64,000 nt of DNA, from assembly GCF_000425845.1 (NCBI RefSeq), contig NZ_AUEF01000001.1, positions 310,001 to 374,000 of the forward strand, given 5' to 3'. This DNA is from Jeotgalicoccus psychrophilus DSM 19085 (GTDB taxonomy: Bacteria; Bacillota; Bacilli; Staphylococcales; Salinicoccaceae). Positions 9,001-18,398 of the stretch are shown here, piece after piece. Under the pieces are notes generated by a model. The model was not told the DNA's origin. It saw nothing but the letters and a program-made list of their open reading frames with translations, and did no database searches. The position numbers and the translations under genes were made by a program. Position 1 is the stretch's first letter; each line of letters opens with the position of its first letter.

Positions 9001-12000
9001 CCCGGATTCAAAGTAATGTTTTCTGGATCTTCAATCGCTTCGTCATTGATTGCTGCGTACGTTATACTGCCTAAGCCTTCAAGGGCATCAGTAATCGAAA
9101 CGTTAGTTAATGTCTGGTTACCATCGTTTGTTGCAGTGAAAGTGTAATTGATATTTTCACCGGCAGCCAAGTCGTCTCTGTCAGCTGTTTTAACCAAGCT
9201 GATTGATGGTGTTTGTGTAGCTGGAACAATTACTTCATCGCCTCCTGTCGGCGGTGTGTCTTCACCCGGCGGAGTACCTGTCACAGTGGCTGCGTTCAGT
9301 ACTTCACCTCTGTCCAGATCTTCCTGAGTTACTGTGTAAGTGGCAGTTCCTGTCGCTGTGTCACCAGGAGCCAGTGTTGCCGGTTCAACCTCAACACCGT
9401 CCGGGAACATTTCATCCGTGATTGTAACGTCATCGAGTGTCACATTACCGGTGTTCTCGATATTAAATACATAATCGATTACGTCACCGACTTCACTAAA
9501 CGTTTCTGTAGTTGAGTCTTTGTCTAATGAAATTCCAGGATTACGTTCACCCGGAACGGCCACTTCGTCATTATCTTCCACATAATCGCCAGTTGACGGT
9601 TGACCTGTGACAGTTGCCTCGTTATTAACAACTGCACTATCAACATCATTTTGAGTCATCGTATAGCTTGCTTGTGCTATTAACACATCGTCTGGATTTA
9701 GAGTAATATTTTCTGCATCTTCAATCGCTTCGCCATTGATTGTTGCATAAGTGATATTACCTAATCCTTCGAGTACGTCAGTAATTGCGACATTTTGAAG
9801 TGTCACATTACCATCGTTTGTTGCGGTGAATGTGTAGATAATATCTTCACCAGCGATTAAATCATTTCTGTCAGCTGTTTTAATCAGGCTGATCGATGGT
9901 GTTTGTGTGGCTGGAACAGTAACTTCGTCCTCGCCCGGCGGTACTTCTGTTTCACCGTCCGGCGGTGTACCTGTTACAGATGCTGCGTTTAATACTTCAC
10001 CAGCATCAAGGTCGTCCTGAGTCACTGTGTAAGTCGCAGTACCATTCGCTGTTTCATTTGGTGCCAATGTTGTTGGTTCAATTTCAACACCGTCCGGGAA
10101 CATTTCATCAATCAGTGTTAAACCACTGACAGTGACGTTACCTTCGTTGACGATTTCAAAATTGTAAATAATTTCGTCGCCGACAGCACTGAACGTTTCA
10201 GTTGGTGATGTCTTACTTAAAGACAATCCTGGCTGCGGGTCCTGCGGTACTGACACTGAGTCTTCGCTCGTTACATCTTCATTGTTTGGAGTCGTACCAG
10301 TAACCGTTGCATTATTTGTTACCTGACCTGCATCTACATCATCTTGTGTAATTTCATAGCCTGCATTTGCAATCAGAACATCCCCGGGATTCAGAGTAAT
10401 GTTTTCTGGATTTTCAATCGCTTCGTCATTGATTGTTGCATACGTGATACTGCCTAATCCTTCAAGGACATCAGTGATTGAAACGTTAGTTAATGTCTGG
10501 TTACCAGCATTTGTTGCAGTGAATGTGTAATTAATATCTTCACCAGCAGCTAAATCATCTCTGTCAGCTGTTTTAACCAGGCTGATCGATGGTGTTTGTG
10601 TCCCTGGAACAGTAACTTCGTCCTCGCCCGGCGGTACTTCTGTTTCACCGTCCGGCGGTGTGCCTGTTACAGATGCTGCGTTTAATACTTCACCAGCATC
10701 AAGGTCATCCTGTGTCACTGTGTAAGTGGCAGTTCCATTTGCTGTGTCACCTGGAGCAAGTGTCGTCGGTTCAATCTCGACACCATCCGGGAACATTTCG
10801 TCGATAAGCGTTAAACCACTGATTGTGACGTTACCTTCGTTGACGATTTCAAAATTATAGACAATTTCGTCGCCAACAGCACTGAACGTTTCAGTTGATG
10901 ATGTCTTATTAAGTGACAGACCCGGCTGCGGGTCCTGAGGCACTGACACAGAATCTTCGCTTGTTACATCTTCACCGTTTGGCGGTGTGCCTGTTACAGA
11001 TGCTTCGTTCGTCAGCTGACCTCTGTCCACATCATTCTGCGTAATTTCATAACTTGCATTCGCACCCAGCTCATCGCCTGGATTGAGAGTAATATTTTCT
11101 TGATCTTCAATCGATTCACCGTTGATTGTTACATAAGTGATACCACCTAAGCCTTCGAGTGCGTCAGTAATGTTCACATTTTCAAGTGTTACATTACCGT
11201 CATTTGTTACAGTGAATGTGTAATTAACTGGTTCACCAGCGATTAAATCGTCTCTGTCAGCTGTTTTAACCAGACTGATCGATGGTGTCTGTGTCCCTGG
11301 AACAGTGACTTCATCTTCACCCGGCGGTACTTCTGTTTCGCCGTCCGGCGGTGTGCCTGTTACAGATGCTGCGTTTAGTACTTCGCCAGCATCCAGGTCA
11401 TCCTGCGTCACTGTATAAGTGGCAGTACCATTCGCTGTTTCATTTGGTGCCAATGTTGTCGGTTCAATTTCAACACCGTCCGGGAACATTTCATCAATCA
11501 GTGTTAAACCACTGACAGTCACGTTACCTTCGTTGGTGATTTCGAAATTGTAGACAATTTCGTCGCCGACGGCACTGAACGTTTCCGTTGGAGATGTCTT
11601 ATTAAGCGACAGTCCCGGCTGCGGATCCTGCGGAACAGAAACTGAATCTGTGCTTGTAACATCGTCACCATTTGGCGGTGTTCCTGTTACTGTTGCCTCG
11701 TTTGTCAGCTGACCGTTATCCACATCGGCCTGAGTAATATCGTAGCTGGCTTCTGCCACTAAAACATCACCCGGGTTTAATGTGATATTCTCTGCATCTT
11801 CAATCGCTTCGCCATTGATAGTTGCATAACTAATATCACCTAAGCCTTCAAGTACGTCAGTAATGTTTACATTTTGAAGTGTCACATTACCATCATTTGT
11901 TGCAGTGAATTTGTAATTAACAACTTCACCAGCAACCAGTCCTTCCTGATCCGCTTCTTTAATTAAAGTAATTGACGGATTTTGTCCTGCTTCTATTGTT

Positions 12001-15000
12001 ACTGTATCTTCATCTGCCGGCGGTTCAATGCCTTCAGGAGGATTTCCTGTAACAGCAGCTGTATTGGAAAGTGTTCCATTGTTTACATCTGTCTGGGTAA
12101 TTTCATAAACAATAGTGCCCGTTGTTGACTGACCGGGCTGCAGCGTTGTTTCTTCAAGCTCAATACCTTCTTCAAACATCGGATCTGTAACAGCTACATC
12201 TTCCAGTGTCACATTTCCTGTGTTTGTAACTTCGAAAGTATATTCAACTGTTTGTCCGCTGGCACTGTAGCTTTCTGCATCTATTGTTTTATTAATTTCA
12301 ATTGATGATAAACGTTCACCCGTAACTGTTTCATCATCTTCGCTTGTTACCGGATCGCCCGTTGGCGGTGTCCCGGTAACTGTAGCTGTATTGTCTACAG
12401 TTCCAAGGTTAACGTCTGTCTGTGTAATGCTGTAGTTCGCATTTGCACTTAAAACGTCATTCGGATTCAGCGTAATATTTTCTGCATCTTCGACTGCAAC
12501 CCCGTTAACAGTTGCATACGTAATGCCGCTTAATCCCTCAAGTGCATCTGAGATTGAAACATTGTTCAGTGTCACGTTTCCGTTATTCGTTACAGTAAAT
12601 GTGTAATTAATATCTTCACCCGCAACTAAATCTAAACGGTCTGCTGTTTTCTCTATCACTATAGAAGGTTCCTGTTCAGCATTAATCGTTATTTCATCTT
12701 CATCAGTTGGCGGTACATTACCACCCGGCGGTGTGCCTGTTGCAGTCGCCCTGTTTAATATTGAACCATTATTTAAGTCTTCCTGAGTAACAGTTCGCGC
12801 TGCAGTACCTGCCGCTGTTTCTCCCGGTTCAATTGAAGATGGTGTGACTGTAACGCCGTCAGGGAACATGTCATCTTCAACGATGACGTTGTTTAACGTA
12901 ACGTTTCCTGTGTTTGTCACTTCAAAAGTATATTCAATCTGCTGATTCAGTTCATTATATGTTTCTGTGTTCACTGACTTCACAATTTCAATTCCAGCAT
13001 TTTGATTCAGCTGAATGACCGCTTCATCTTCATCAGTCACTTCATTGGTATTTGGATCCTGTCCTGTAACTTCCGCATTGTTTGTTACTGAACCATTATC
13101 CATATCCGTCTGTGTCACTGTGTAAGCTGCTTCAGCTTCCAGTACATCCGCTGGAGATAAACTGATATTTTCCAAGTCTTCAATCGCTTCTCCATTGACT
13201 GTCAGATAAGTTATATCACTTAATCCTTCAAGTATATCTGAAAGCGCGACATTGCTTAATGTGACATTGCCGTCGTTTGTCGCTGTAAACGAATAAGTCA
13301 CATTATCCCCGGTATTTAAACCTTCGCTTTCACCTGCTGATTTAACCAGGCCGATTGATGGACTTTGTCCTGCTTCTATCACAATTTCAGTATCATCTGT
13401 CGGCGGTGTTCCGTCACCCGGAGGTGTACCTGTCGCAGATGCAGTGTTTAAAATAGTTCCGTTATCGAGATCTTCCTGAGTTACAGTATAAGTTGCTGAA
13501 TCTGTTGCAGTATCTCCCGGATTCAGCGTTGCTGTGTCTAATACAATATCTTCTTCGAACATTGCATCAGATACATTAACATCTTCCAATGTGACATTTC
13601 CTGTATTCTCTACTTCAAATGTATAAGTAATTTCCTGGCCGACAGAAGTATATACTTCTGTATCAGAAGTTTTTGTTATCTGAATGCCCGGCACCTGATC
13701 TCCGACAATATATGCCGTGTCTTCATCTGTCACCGCTGCTTCATTTGGATCCGTACCAGTTACCGTTGCAGTGTTTTCTACTTCACCGGTATTCAGGTCT
13801 GCCTGTGTAATTTCATAAGCTGCATTCGCAACCAGCACATCATCAGGATTTAAAGTGATGTTTTCAACGTCGGGTATTTCCTCACCGTTGATTGTCGCAT
13901 AAGTGATTTCACCTATTCCTTCTAAAACATCACTGATTGAAACATTCGTTAAAGTAACATTACCGTCATTTACCGCAGTAAATGTATAATTTACAGTTTC
14001 ACCTGCTGTTAAATCATCACGATCTGCTTCTTTAACTAAATCAATCGATGCAAGCTGAGTTGCCGGAATCACATTGCTGTCCTCATCAGTTACTTCCGTA
14101 TCCTCTCCGTCAACACCTGATACCGTTGCAGTATTTTCGACACTGCCGCTGTCAATATCTGCTTGACTTACTGAATATTCCTCTGTAACTGTCATTGAAG
14201 CACCGGGCTCAAGCGTTGTGTTTTCAAGAGTAATATTACCGTCCAGTTTTTCATCATTAAGAACAATATCATTTAATGTGACATTACCTGTGTTAGTAAT
14301 TTCAAAAGTATAAACGACCGGTTCTCCTGCCGCTGAGACAGCTGTTTTATCACTCGTCTTCACAAGTGATATTGCCGGTTCATACTTAAGATTATTTTGT
14401 AAATCCAGTTCTTCGCCTGCGTTATAATCCGCAGCATAACCATCTATATATGCTTCATTAATATAGTAATCGTATAATTCCCCTGTTGATGAATACATTG
14501 GATAATTTTCGAAAACATAATTCCATTCATCGTTGCCATCAGGAGTAACTTCTACCAATTCCATAAATTCGTTTCGATTTTCATCTCCGCCGATTGTACG
14601 GTATAACTCTATCTCCAATGAATCCGGACGGTTAGTTTCGCCGCCTGCATCATTCCATACTTTAGTTCCCCCGAGTTCAAATTCTGATCCCCGAATAGTT
14701 GGAACTTCAAATTCATGAGGAACAGAGCTTTCAGTTCCAGCAGAAAATGTTGTTGTACCATTCGTCGCATAATATTCATCATCACTGAACGCTGGATTGT
14801 CTGTATCCAGATTTACCTTATAGCGGATATTGATGTATTGATCTGCTCCAAGGTTAAGTTTACTAATATTCAAAATATCACCGTTCAGATTGATTCCCGC
14901 AGCATCAGCTGCAGACTGTGGCGTACCGCTTATATAATAACTGCCGTCCGCTAGATTTTCATCGCTTGCTCTGACAAAACCGTCTGGATGTATATTTAAA

Positions 15001-16019
15001 TTAACCATTTCTCCCATTGGATCGGTAATTGAGCCATTGGAGATAGTCCCTGTTAATCCTGACGCCAAATCATTAAGTATGTCCACTATTTCTGATACTT
15101 GAGCCGCCTGATAATACCGGCCGGGATTCGATGCAAGTCCGCTCATCACATTATTTGCCTGAGTTTGACTGACCATATCCATATAGTCTCCGGTAATTTC
15201 TATGCCTATTGAATACATATCGATTCCGCGGCTCTGTATACTCCTTGCAGAGCTGATTGTGTTAGTACCGTGATTATTTCTATAATTATTATAATAAAAA
15301 GAAGTTCCGTTACCTACAACAGTCCCTGCTGTATTTTTACTGACAGTCGGTACACCGTCAGTTATCGTTACAATTATTTTATTTTGAGCATTACTGCCGG
15401 ATAAAATAGAAGATGCAACTTCAATTCCTTCCTGTGTAAACGTACCGCCATCATAGGCTCGATTCCGTTTTGAAGGAATAGTAGTCGGCAGTGAATTTAT
15501 AAGCGCACCAGTATTTCTGGTTAAAGTTTTTTGGGAAATATTTTCAGTATTGCCCGCATTTCTTGCTTCATTTCGTCTCCCGTCCATAACATGGGTACCA
15601 TAAATAACCGTCGCAATTCTTACCTGGTCATTGTTGGCAATCATTTCGTTAATAAATTGAGATGTAGCATTACGTGCTGTTGTCACTCTATCGTTAGTCT
15701 CCATACTGTTAGAGTTATCGTAAACAATAACAATATCCGTAGGTTCATCTGTTTCCTGTTCTTTTCCATCTACTCTGAGGTCGATAAAGTACTCACCCGG
15801 AGTCCCGGTATATTCAGCACTTTTTGAAATAATCGAATCTTCATATTCTTGAGGTGCTCCGTAATTAATCACGCTTCCTGTCTCATCATCATGAACAATC
15901 TCCGCTCGATTTTGCGCATTGACAGTCATATATGTCAACGGTTCCAAAAACAGAGATAATATCATTACAACTGTAAATACTGCTGGTAAAATTTTACCGG
16001 CGTTAAAAATTTTTGGCAT
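6081..16019 (-). CDS. Giant LPXTG-anchored adhesin with vWA domain and 20 DUF11/CARDB-like repeats
   Basis: A 3312-residue exported protein. Order of parts: signal peptide (residues 1-36, ending MTVNAQN); vWA domain from about 95 with the MIDAS motif DNSNSM near 100; a Cna-B-type domain (GGTKVWNDAGG) near 445-545; twenty beta-sandwich repeats of about 110-120 residues from about 548 to 2845; an isopeptide-type domain (VFTFEIKTVLDSVNEINKF); coiled coil near 2918-2946; an acidic Glu/Ser/Thr stretch; a second coiled coil near 3049-3081; a Pro-rich wall-spanning region of PEEKPDPKPE type; LPDTG at about 3275; a hydrophobic helix and the tail RRQKQDNK. This is the layout of sortase-anchored pilin-like or biofilm adhesins, with a metal-binding tip domain held on a long stalk. 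AAGGGG lies 14 bases before the ATG, an unusually long spacing. It is divergent from an Mga-like regulator. The ligand is unknown. Confidence 0.93.
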   Translation of the reverse strand: MPKIFNAGKILPAVFTVVMILSLFLEPLTYMTVNAQNRAEIVHDDETGSVINYGAPQEYEDSIISKSAEYTGTPGEYFIDLRVDGKEQETDEPTDIVIVYDNSNSMETNDRVTTARNATSQFINEMIANNDQVRIATVIYGTHVMDGRRNEARNAGNTENISQKTLTRNTGALINSLPTTIPSKRNRAYDGGTFTQEGIEVASSILSGSNAQNKIIVTITDGVPTVSKNTAGTVVGNGTSFYYNNYRNNHGTNTISSARSIQSRGIDMYSIGIEITGDYMDMVSQTQANNVMSGLASNPGRYYQAAQVSEIVDILNDLASGLTGTISNGSITDPMGEMVNLNIHPDGFVRASDENLADGSYYISGTPQSAADAAGINLNGDILNISKLNLGADQYINIRYKVNLDTDNPAFSDDEYYATNGTTTFSAGTESSVPHEFEVPTIRGSEFELGGTKVWNDAGGETNRPDSLEIELYRTIGGDENRNEFMELVEVTPDGNDEWNYVFENYPMYSSTGELYDYYINEAYIDGYAADYNAGEELDLQNNLKYEPAISLVKTSDKTAVSAAGEPVVYTFEITNTGNVTLNDIVLNDEKLDGNITLENTTLEPGASMTVTEEYSVSQADIDSGSVENTATVSGVDGEDTEVTDEDSNVIPATQLASIDLVKEADRDDLTAGETVNYTFTAVNDGNVTLTNVSISDVLEGIGEITYATINGEEIPDVENITLNPDDVLVANAAYEITQADLNTGEVENTATVTGTDPNEAAVTDEDTAYIVGDQVPGIQITKTSDTEVYTSVGQEITYTFEVENTGNVTLEDVNVSDAMFEEDIVLDTATLNPGDTATDSATYTVTQEDLDNGTILNTASATGTPPGDGTPPTDDTEIVIEAGQSPSIGLVKSAGESEGLNTGDNVTYSFTATNDGNVTLSNVALSDILEGLSDITYLTVNGEAIEDLENISLSPADVLEAEAAYTVTQTDMDNGSVTNNAEVTGQDPNTNEVTDEDEAVIQLNQNAGIEIVKSVNTETYNELNQQIEYTFEVTNTGNVTLNNVIVEDDMFPDGVTVTPSSIEPGETAAGTAARTVTQEDLNNGSILNRATATGTPPGGNVPPTDEDEITINAEQEPSIVIEKTADRLDLVAGEDINYTFTVTNNGNVTLNNVSISDALEGLSGITYATVNGVAVEDAENITLNPNDVLSANANYSITQTDVNLGTVDNTATVTGTPPTGDPVTSEDDETVTGERLSSIEINKTIDAESYSASGQTVEYTFEVTNTGNVTLEDVAVTDPMFEEGIELEETTLQPGQSTTGTIVYEITQTDVNNGTLSNTAAVTGNPPEGIEPPADEDTVTIEAGQNPSITLIKEADQEGLVAGEVVNYKFTATNDGNVTLQNVNITDVLEGLGDISYATINGEAIEDAENITLNPGDVLVAEASYDITQADVDNGQLTNEATVTGTPPNGDDVTSTDSVSVPQDPQPGLSLNKTSPTETFSAVGDEIVYNFEITNEGNVTVSGLTLIDEMFPDGVEIEPTTLAPNETANGTATYTVTQDDLDAGEVLNAASVTGTPPDGETEVPPGEDEVTVPGTQTPSISLVKTADRDDLIAGEPVNYTFTVTNDGNVTLENVNITDALEGLGGITYVTINGESIEDQENITLNPGDELGANASYEITQNDVDRGQLTNEASVTGTPPNGEDVTSEDSVSVPQDPQPGLSLNKTSSTETFSAVGDEIVYNFEIVNEGNVTISGLTLIDEMFPDGVEIEPTTLAPGDTANGTATYTVTQDDLDAGEVLNAASVTGTPPDGETEVPPGEDEVTVPGTQTPSISLVKTADRDDLAAGEDINYTFTATNAGNQTLTNVSITDVLEGLGSITYATINDEAIENPENITLNPGDVLIANAGYEITQDDVDAGQVTNNATVTGTTPNNEDVTSEDSVSVPQDPQPGLSLSKTSPTETFSAVGDEIIYNFEIVNEGNVTVSGLTLIDEMFPDGVEIEPTTLAPNETANGTATYTVTQDDLDAGEVLNAASVTGTPPDGETEVPPGEDEVTVPATQTPSISLIKTADRNDLIAGEDIIYTFTATNDGNVTLQNVAITDVLEGLGNITYATINGEAIEDAENITLNPDDVLIAQASYTMTQNDVDSAVVNNEATVTGQPSTGDYVEDNDEVAVPGERNPGISLDKDSTTETFSEVGDVIDYVFNIENTGNVTLDDVTITDEMFPDGVEVEPATLAPGDTATGTATYTVTQEDLDRGEVLNAATVTGTPPGEDTPPTGGDEVIVPATQTPSISLVKTADRDDLAAGENINYTFTATNDGNQTLTNVSITDALEGLGSITYAAINDEAIEDPENITLNPGDVLIANAGYEITQDDVDAGQVTNNATVIGTPPDGAPVTNEDSVSVPQNPQPGLSLSKTSPTETFSNVGDEIVYNFEIVNEGNVTVSGLTLIDEMFPDGVEVEPTILAPGDTANGTATYTVTQDDLDAGEVLNAASVTGTPPDGETEVPPGEDEVTVPATKTSSISLVKTADRDDLVAGEDINYTFTATNDGNQTLTNVSITDELEGLSNITYVSVNGEAIDDAENITLNPGDVLIADAGYEITQTDVNNQSVVNTAIAAGQPPAGDPVSDEDSVTVSGEGSQSLIFEKTTPTKSFTEVGDVIEYVFTVTNNGNITLENISITDEMFADGIELSQTTLEPGETATGTAAYSVTQKDIDAGSVLNAASVTGTPPGTDQPIEPTPGEVSVPHIPAEPSDASVALEKSSNVAAVNEAGEIINYTFVITNTGDVAFNHLILYDAMLGGVIELDVTELAPDESAEVTVPYTVTMKDIVNGEIHNEADVRAYSADNQKAVDHSENLVSTPGQTVPEGQATKSVNGYDKYNVKANDEVFTFEIKTVLDSVNEINKFVITDKVDNRLNINNVDVTIAESASSGSADEAELEEEKLNLETQLESLRAELEELQTLADEQQAEESPESEEDTSTETEPEAEQAEPVETEAESAEEVTEEPVTEEAEVEQAEESVTEETTEEAAAEETPAQEESTTTEIPEDESAENIETDESVKAEVTVVNPQAIEELETKIAELEKNLEELEQQLAEVEKVEIPSGSILEFGNLSTDGNNITFTVTDEKVLEALKGYEITMLIDSAFSSIDSDAEVNGVINEAVITIGNNTVPTNPVVVAPYVPEKVPERPEEPAPTPEEKPDPKPEVPSEPEEQPEPKPEGSSEPEEKPEAKPEVPSEPEEKQELKSEGSSGSGEQPGPKPESPSETVEQPESIPAEQEKAEMTPEVSEGNSELPDTGESQNNLLYTGGILALLAGGALLYITRRQKQDNK
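7485..14378 (-). repeat. Twenty tandem protein repeats in alternating A/B order
   Basis: The repeats encode two related units. The A unit (about 110 residues) contains 'DEMFPDGVE' and 'TATYTVTQDDLDAGEVLNAASVTGTPP'-like segments. The B unit (about 119 residues) contains 'LEGLG.ITYATINGEAIED' and 'ENITLNPGDVL'. I count the order A,B repeated nine times (units 1-18), then two A-type units. The working period is therefore the A+B pair, about 690 bases. Pairs in the middle (about 8.5-11.6 kb) are nearly identical at DNA level, while the outer ones have diverged, which suggests growth by unequal recombination in the centre. Each unit resembles the DUF11/CARDB class of beta-sandwich stalk domains. 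Confidence 0.85.
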
Positions 16020-16086
16020 GTGTTTTGTTTAGTCCCCTTCTATAATTAACTGAAATATGTAAATCTTCATTGCATTTTTATATCCC

Positions 16087-16104
16087 CTGTGTATAAATAC
16101 ACAG
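16087..16104. promoter_or_regulatory. 18-bp dyad between the adhesin and the Mga-like regulator
   Basis: A perfect inverted repeat, CTGTGTAT-AA-ATACACAG, lies 68-85 bases upstream of the adhesin start, directly next to a TATAAA (16077-16082 on the minus strand) that could serve as its -10 box. No good -35 box is present, which fits an activator-dependent promoter. The rest of the intergenic stretch (16105-16360) is AT-rich and shows no further gene. That the neighbouring regulator binds here is inference. Confidence 0.45.
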
Positions 16105-16364
16105 ACTTAGCTTATAAAATTTATCATTCGATACACATATTTACAAATCATATTTTTGTAAGTCTTACGAAAAAATGTAAAAGCTTATTCGCCATTCAAA
16201 AAGAGCAATATAAAACCATCCGGACCCACGGTTTTATGTACATTAATTTACTGACCAGCGCCCTGACTGCCAAAGAAATATATATTATCATTTATGAAGT
16301 GACATAAAGAATATCCCGGATGATTTTGAGTCGGGAACCTTTAATGTATATTTACATTTTACTC

Positions 16365-16393
16365 TTCTCAGAATGAATTATTATCGTTATACT
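16365..16393 (+). promoter_or_regulatory. Sigma-A promoter of the Mga-like regulator
   Basis: TTCTCA (-35) and TATACT (-10) are separated by exactly 17 bases, about 30 bases upstream of the ATG at 16424, which has GAGGTG as its ribosome binding site. Confidence 0.55.
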
Positions 16394-16423
16394 GGGTTTA
16401 ATTTATATACTTGAGGTGTCATC

Positions 16424-17902
16424 ATGATAGATTTATTAACTGCTTCAAATCAGAGGAAATTCAAACTCGTACAGCTCCTTAACCAATCCGACAGTTTTGT
16501 ACATATTGATACTATCGCAGCGCATCTGGATGCAAAAGTCAGAACGGTTTATGAAGATATAAGAGAATTGGGTGAATCTGATTTATCACATACTTTTCAA
16601 ATCGAAGCACGTTCAAAAGAATACAGTATTCGTTTTAAAGACAACTGTTCCATTGATTCTTTAGGAAAATATATAATGGAAAACAACAAGTGTTTTCAAA
16701 TACTTGAATATACTTTCTTTAATAAGGATGTAACAGTAGAAGATTTAGCTGATTTATTTAATATTTCACTGCCGACAGTATACCGTTTAATTTCACGTAT
16801 TAACACAGGGCTCAAAAAGAATTTTAATCTTAAATTCTATACTTCACCATGCTGTCTTGAAGGTGATGAATATGAGGTAAGAAGCTTCTATCTTCAGTAT
16901 TTTACAGAGAGATATAGTATGAAAGAATGGCCGTTTTCAGATATAAACCACGATAAATTATTAAAGCTGTTTACAGTGTTTACAAATAATCTGAATTTCA
17001 AACTGCAATACTCAGATTTAATGATGCTGAAGTATTCTTTAGCGGTGTCTCATGTTCGTGTAAGCCAGGGACATATTGTAAATAACACTGGTATACGTAC
17101 AGCAGCAATCATAAAAAAACTGAACAGCTCTGAAGCGTTTTATAAAATATTTGCAGATATCTTCAACGGCGAATTTGAACCGCTTGTATATACTGATAAT
17201 CTGTCCTATGTAATTTCGGATTACTTCTTCTTTAACCATGAAGAGCTGCTGCACAATGCTGCCGTTGACAGCTACTCTGCCCGTTCGTATATTCGTTTGA
17301 CACAAATTATCAATGAACTGGCAACAGATTTTAACATTCCGATCGAAAACAGGGAAATGCTAATTTACAATATACATAACAGCGCCCAGCTCGGTGTCAG
17401 GAATATTAATGTCAGACCGCTCATAATCAATAACAAATATGTCCTGCTGCAGCAGTTCAGAGATTTGTTTCCAAAATTCTACGGGAAGCTTAAAATACAG
17501 ATGGAAGATTACATCAGCCTGATGGATATTAAATACAATGAAGATTTTATATATCATTTAATGCATTCATTTGTGACGAGATGGGAAAACCTTTTGGAAA
17601 AACTGTTAAAATCACAGCGTAAAATAAAAATTAAAGTGGTCAGCATTCATGATATTTACCATGCTAAACTGATGAAATCTATTTTAAAAATAGAATTTTA
17701 CGAACAGGTGGATGTTGAACTGATTGATTCTTATGATATTGAAGCATTGCTCGATACACCGGACAAAGTGGATATAATGGTTTCGAATTTTACACTGCCT
17801 GTATCCGACAGCAGAGTCATTGCGGTAAATGATATTCCGACTAACAGGGATTTCAGTCTGATTAAAAACAAAATTAAAGAAATTAGATTAAGAGATAATT
17901 AA
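16424..17902 (+). CDS. Mga-like transcriptional regulator
   Basis: A 492-residue cytoplasmic protein with two N-terminal DNA-binding segments: a winged helix in residues 5-60 (FVHIDTIAAHLDAKVRTVYEDI) and a second helix-turn-helix near 105-135 (VTVEDLADLFNISLPTVYRLI). The patch LKFYTSPCCLEGDEYEVRSF is characteristic of the Mga/AtxA family. The long helical middle is PRD-like, and the last 90 residues (KIKVVSIHDIY to DIMVSNFTL) look like an EIIB-type fold. The length is close to Mga (about 530). Mga-class proteins activate genes for surface proteins and respond to sugar-phosphotransferase phosphorylation; I cannot confirm the phospho-histidines here. It is divergent from the giant adhesin, which makes that gene its most likely target. 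Confidence 0.8.
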   Translation: MIDLLTASNQRKFKLVQLLNQSDSFVHIDTIAAHLDAKVRTVYEDIRELGESDLSHTFQIEARSKEYSIRFKDNCSIDSLGKYIMENNKCFQILEYTFFNKDVTVEDLADLFNISLPTVYRLISRINTGLKKNFNLKFYTSPCCLEGDEYEVRSFYLQYFTERYSMKEWPFSDINHDKLLKLFTVFTNNLNFKLQYSDLMMLKYSLAVSHVRVSQGHIVNNTGIRTAAIIKKLNSSEAFYKIFADIFNGEFEPLVYTDNLSYVISDYFFFNHEELLHNAAVDSYSARSYIRLTQIINELATDFNIPIENREMLIYNIHNSAQLGVRNINVRPLIINNKYVLLQQFRDLFPKFYGKLKIQMEDYISLMDIKYNEDFIYHLMHSFVTRWENLLEKLLKSQRKIKIKVVSIHDIYHAKLMKSILKIEFYEQVDVELIDSYDIEALLDTPDKVDIMVSNFTLPVSDSRVIAVNDIPTNRDFSLIKNKIKEIRLRDN

Positions 17903-18026
17903 AAAGCATTGAAACAAACTAATCAGAACAGCGCTGTCGTCCCAACACCGCTGTGGAAACTGATTATGGAACTAGACGGCTGGTTCCCGGTTAGAAAAAC
18001 TGAAAAAATATAATATATTAATATAA

Positions 18027-18053
18027 AAAAGCTACTTTTTAAAAGTAGCTTTT
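18027..18053. terminator. Bidirectional terminator between the Mga-like gene and the zinc-ribbon gene
   Basis: The hairpin AAAGCTACTTTT / AAAAGTAGCTTT has an A run on its left and a T run on its right, so it can work in both directions. The stretch before it (17903-18025) holds no gene that I can support. Confidence 0.8.
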
Positions 18054-18055
18054 CT

Positions 18056-18322
18056 TCATTCCCCGGACTTCCCAAATTTTCTGCGTTCCGCTTCCAGTTC
18101 TCTTCTTTCCAGCTCATCGTCGTTATACGTATCGTCCGGCAGATTATCGAATGCTTCATCGAAGTTTCCCGGTTCACTTAAAATATCTTCGTCCGGTACC
18201 TCACGTTCCACTCTGACTTCCGGATCAGTGACAGATGCATCATCATGTAGATAAGATCCGCACGATGGACAGATATCGATATTCTCTTCTATCGCTTCTC
18301 CGCAATTCTGGCATTTAATCAT
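18056..18322 (-). CDS. Small zinc-ribbon protein, acidic
   Basis: An 88-residue protein. The N-terminus carries two CxxC knuckles, IKCQNCGEAI and DICPSCGSYL, forming a zinc ribbon of the short 'double zinc ribbon' type. The rest is strongly acidic and then Glu/Arg-rich (ELERRELEAERRKFGK), probably a helix or disordered. The ATG at 18322 has GAGAG nine bases upstream. It has a paralogue immediately upstream in the same orientation, with the same knuckle spacing and the same order of acidic and basic parts. There is no signal peptide or membrane segment. The function is unknown; similar proteins bind nucleic acid or other proteins. Confidence 0.8.
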   Translation of the reverse strand: MIKCQNCGEAIEENIDICPSCGSYLHDDASVTDPEVRVEREVPDEDILSEPGNFDEAFDNLPDDTYNDDELERRELEAERRKFGKSGE

Positions 18323-18398
18323 ATTTTACAACTCTCTTTCGTATGTACTCAACTGGTTTCTAATTAAATACCCTGTTTGTTTCAATATTATTCATCGG

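Noticed and set aside
6140-9515. Several open frames on the opposite strand of the giant adhesin gene
   Set aside because: They mirror the repeat or low-complexity coding sequence, have no ribosome binding sites and encode no recognisable protein.
7485-14378. Regular repeats that might suggest a CRISPR array or non-coding satellite
   Set aside because: They are long (about 330-360 bases), lie wholly inside one open reading frame, keep codon phase and encode beta-sandwich domains.
17903-18025. A possible small RNA between the Mga-like gene and the terminator
   Set aside because: The segment is less AT-rich and ends in a terminator, but I could find no promoter or defined fold to support an RNA gene.
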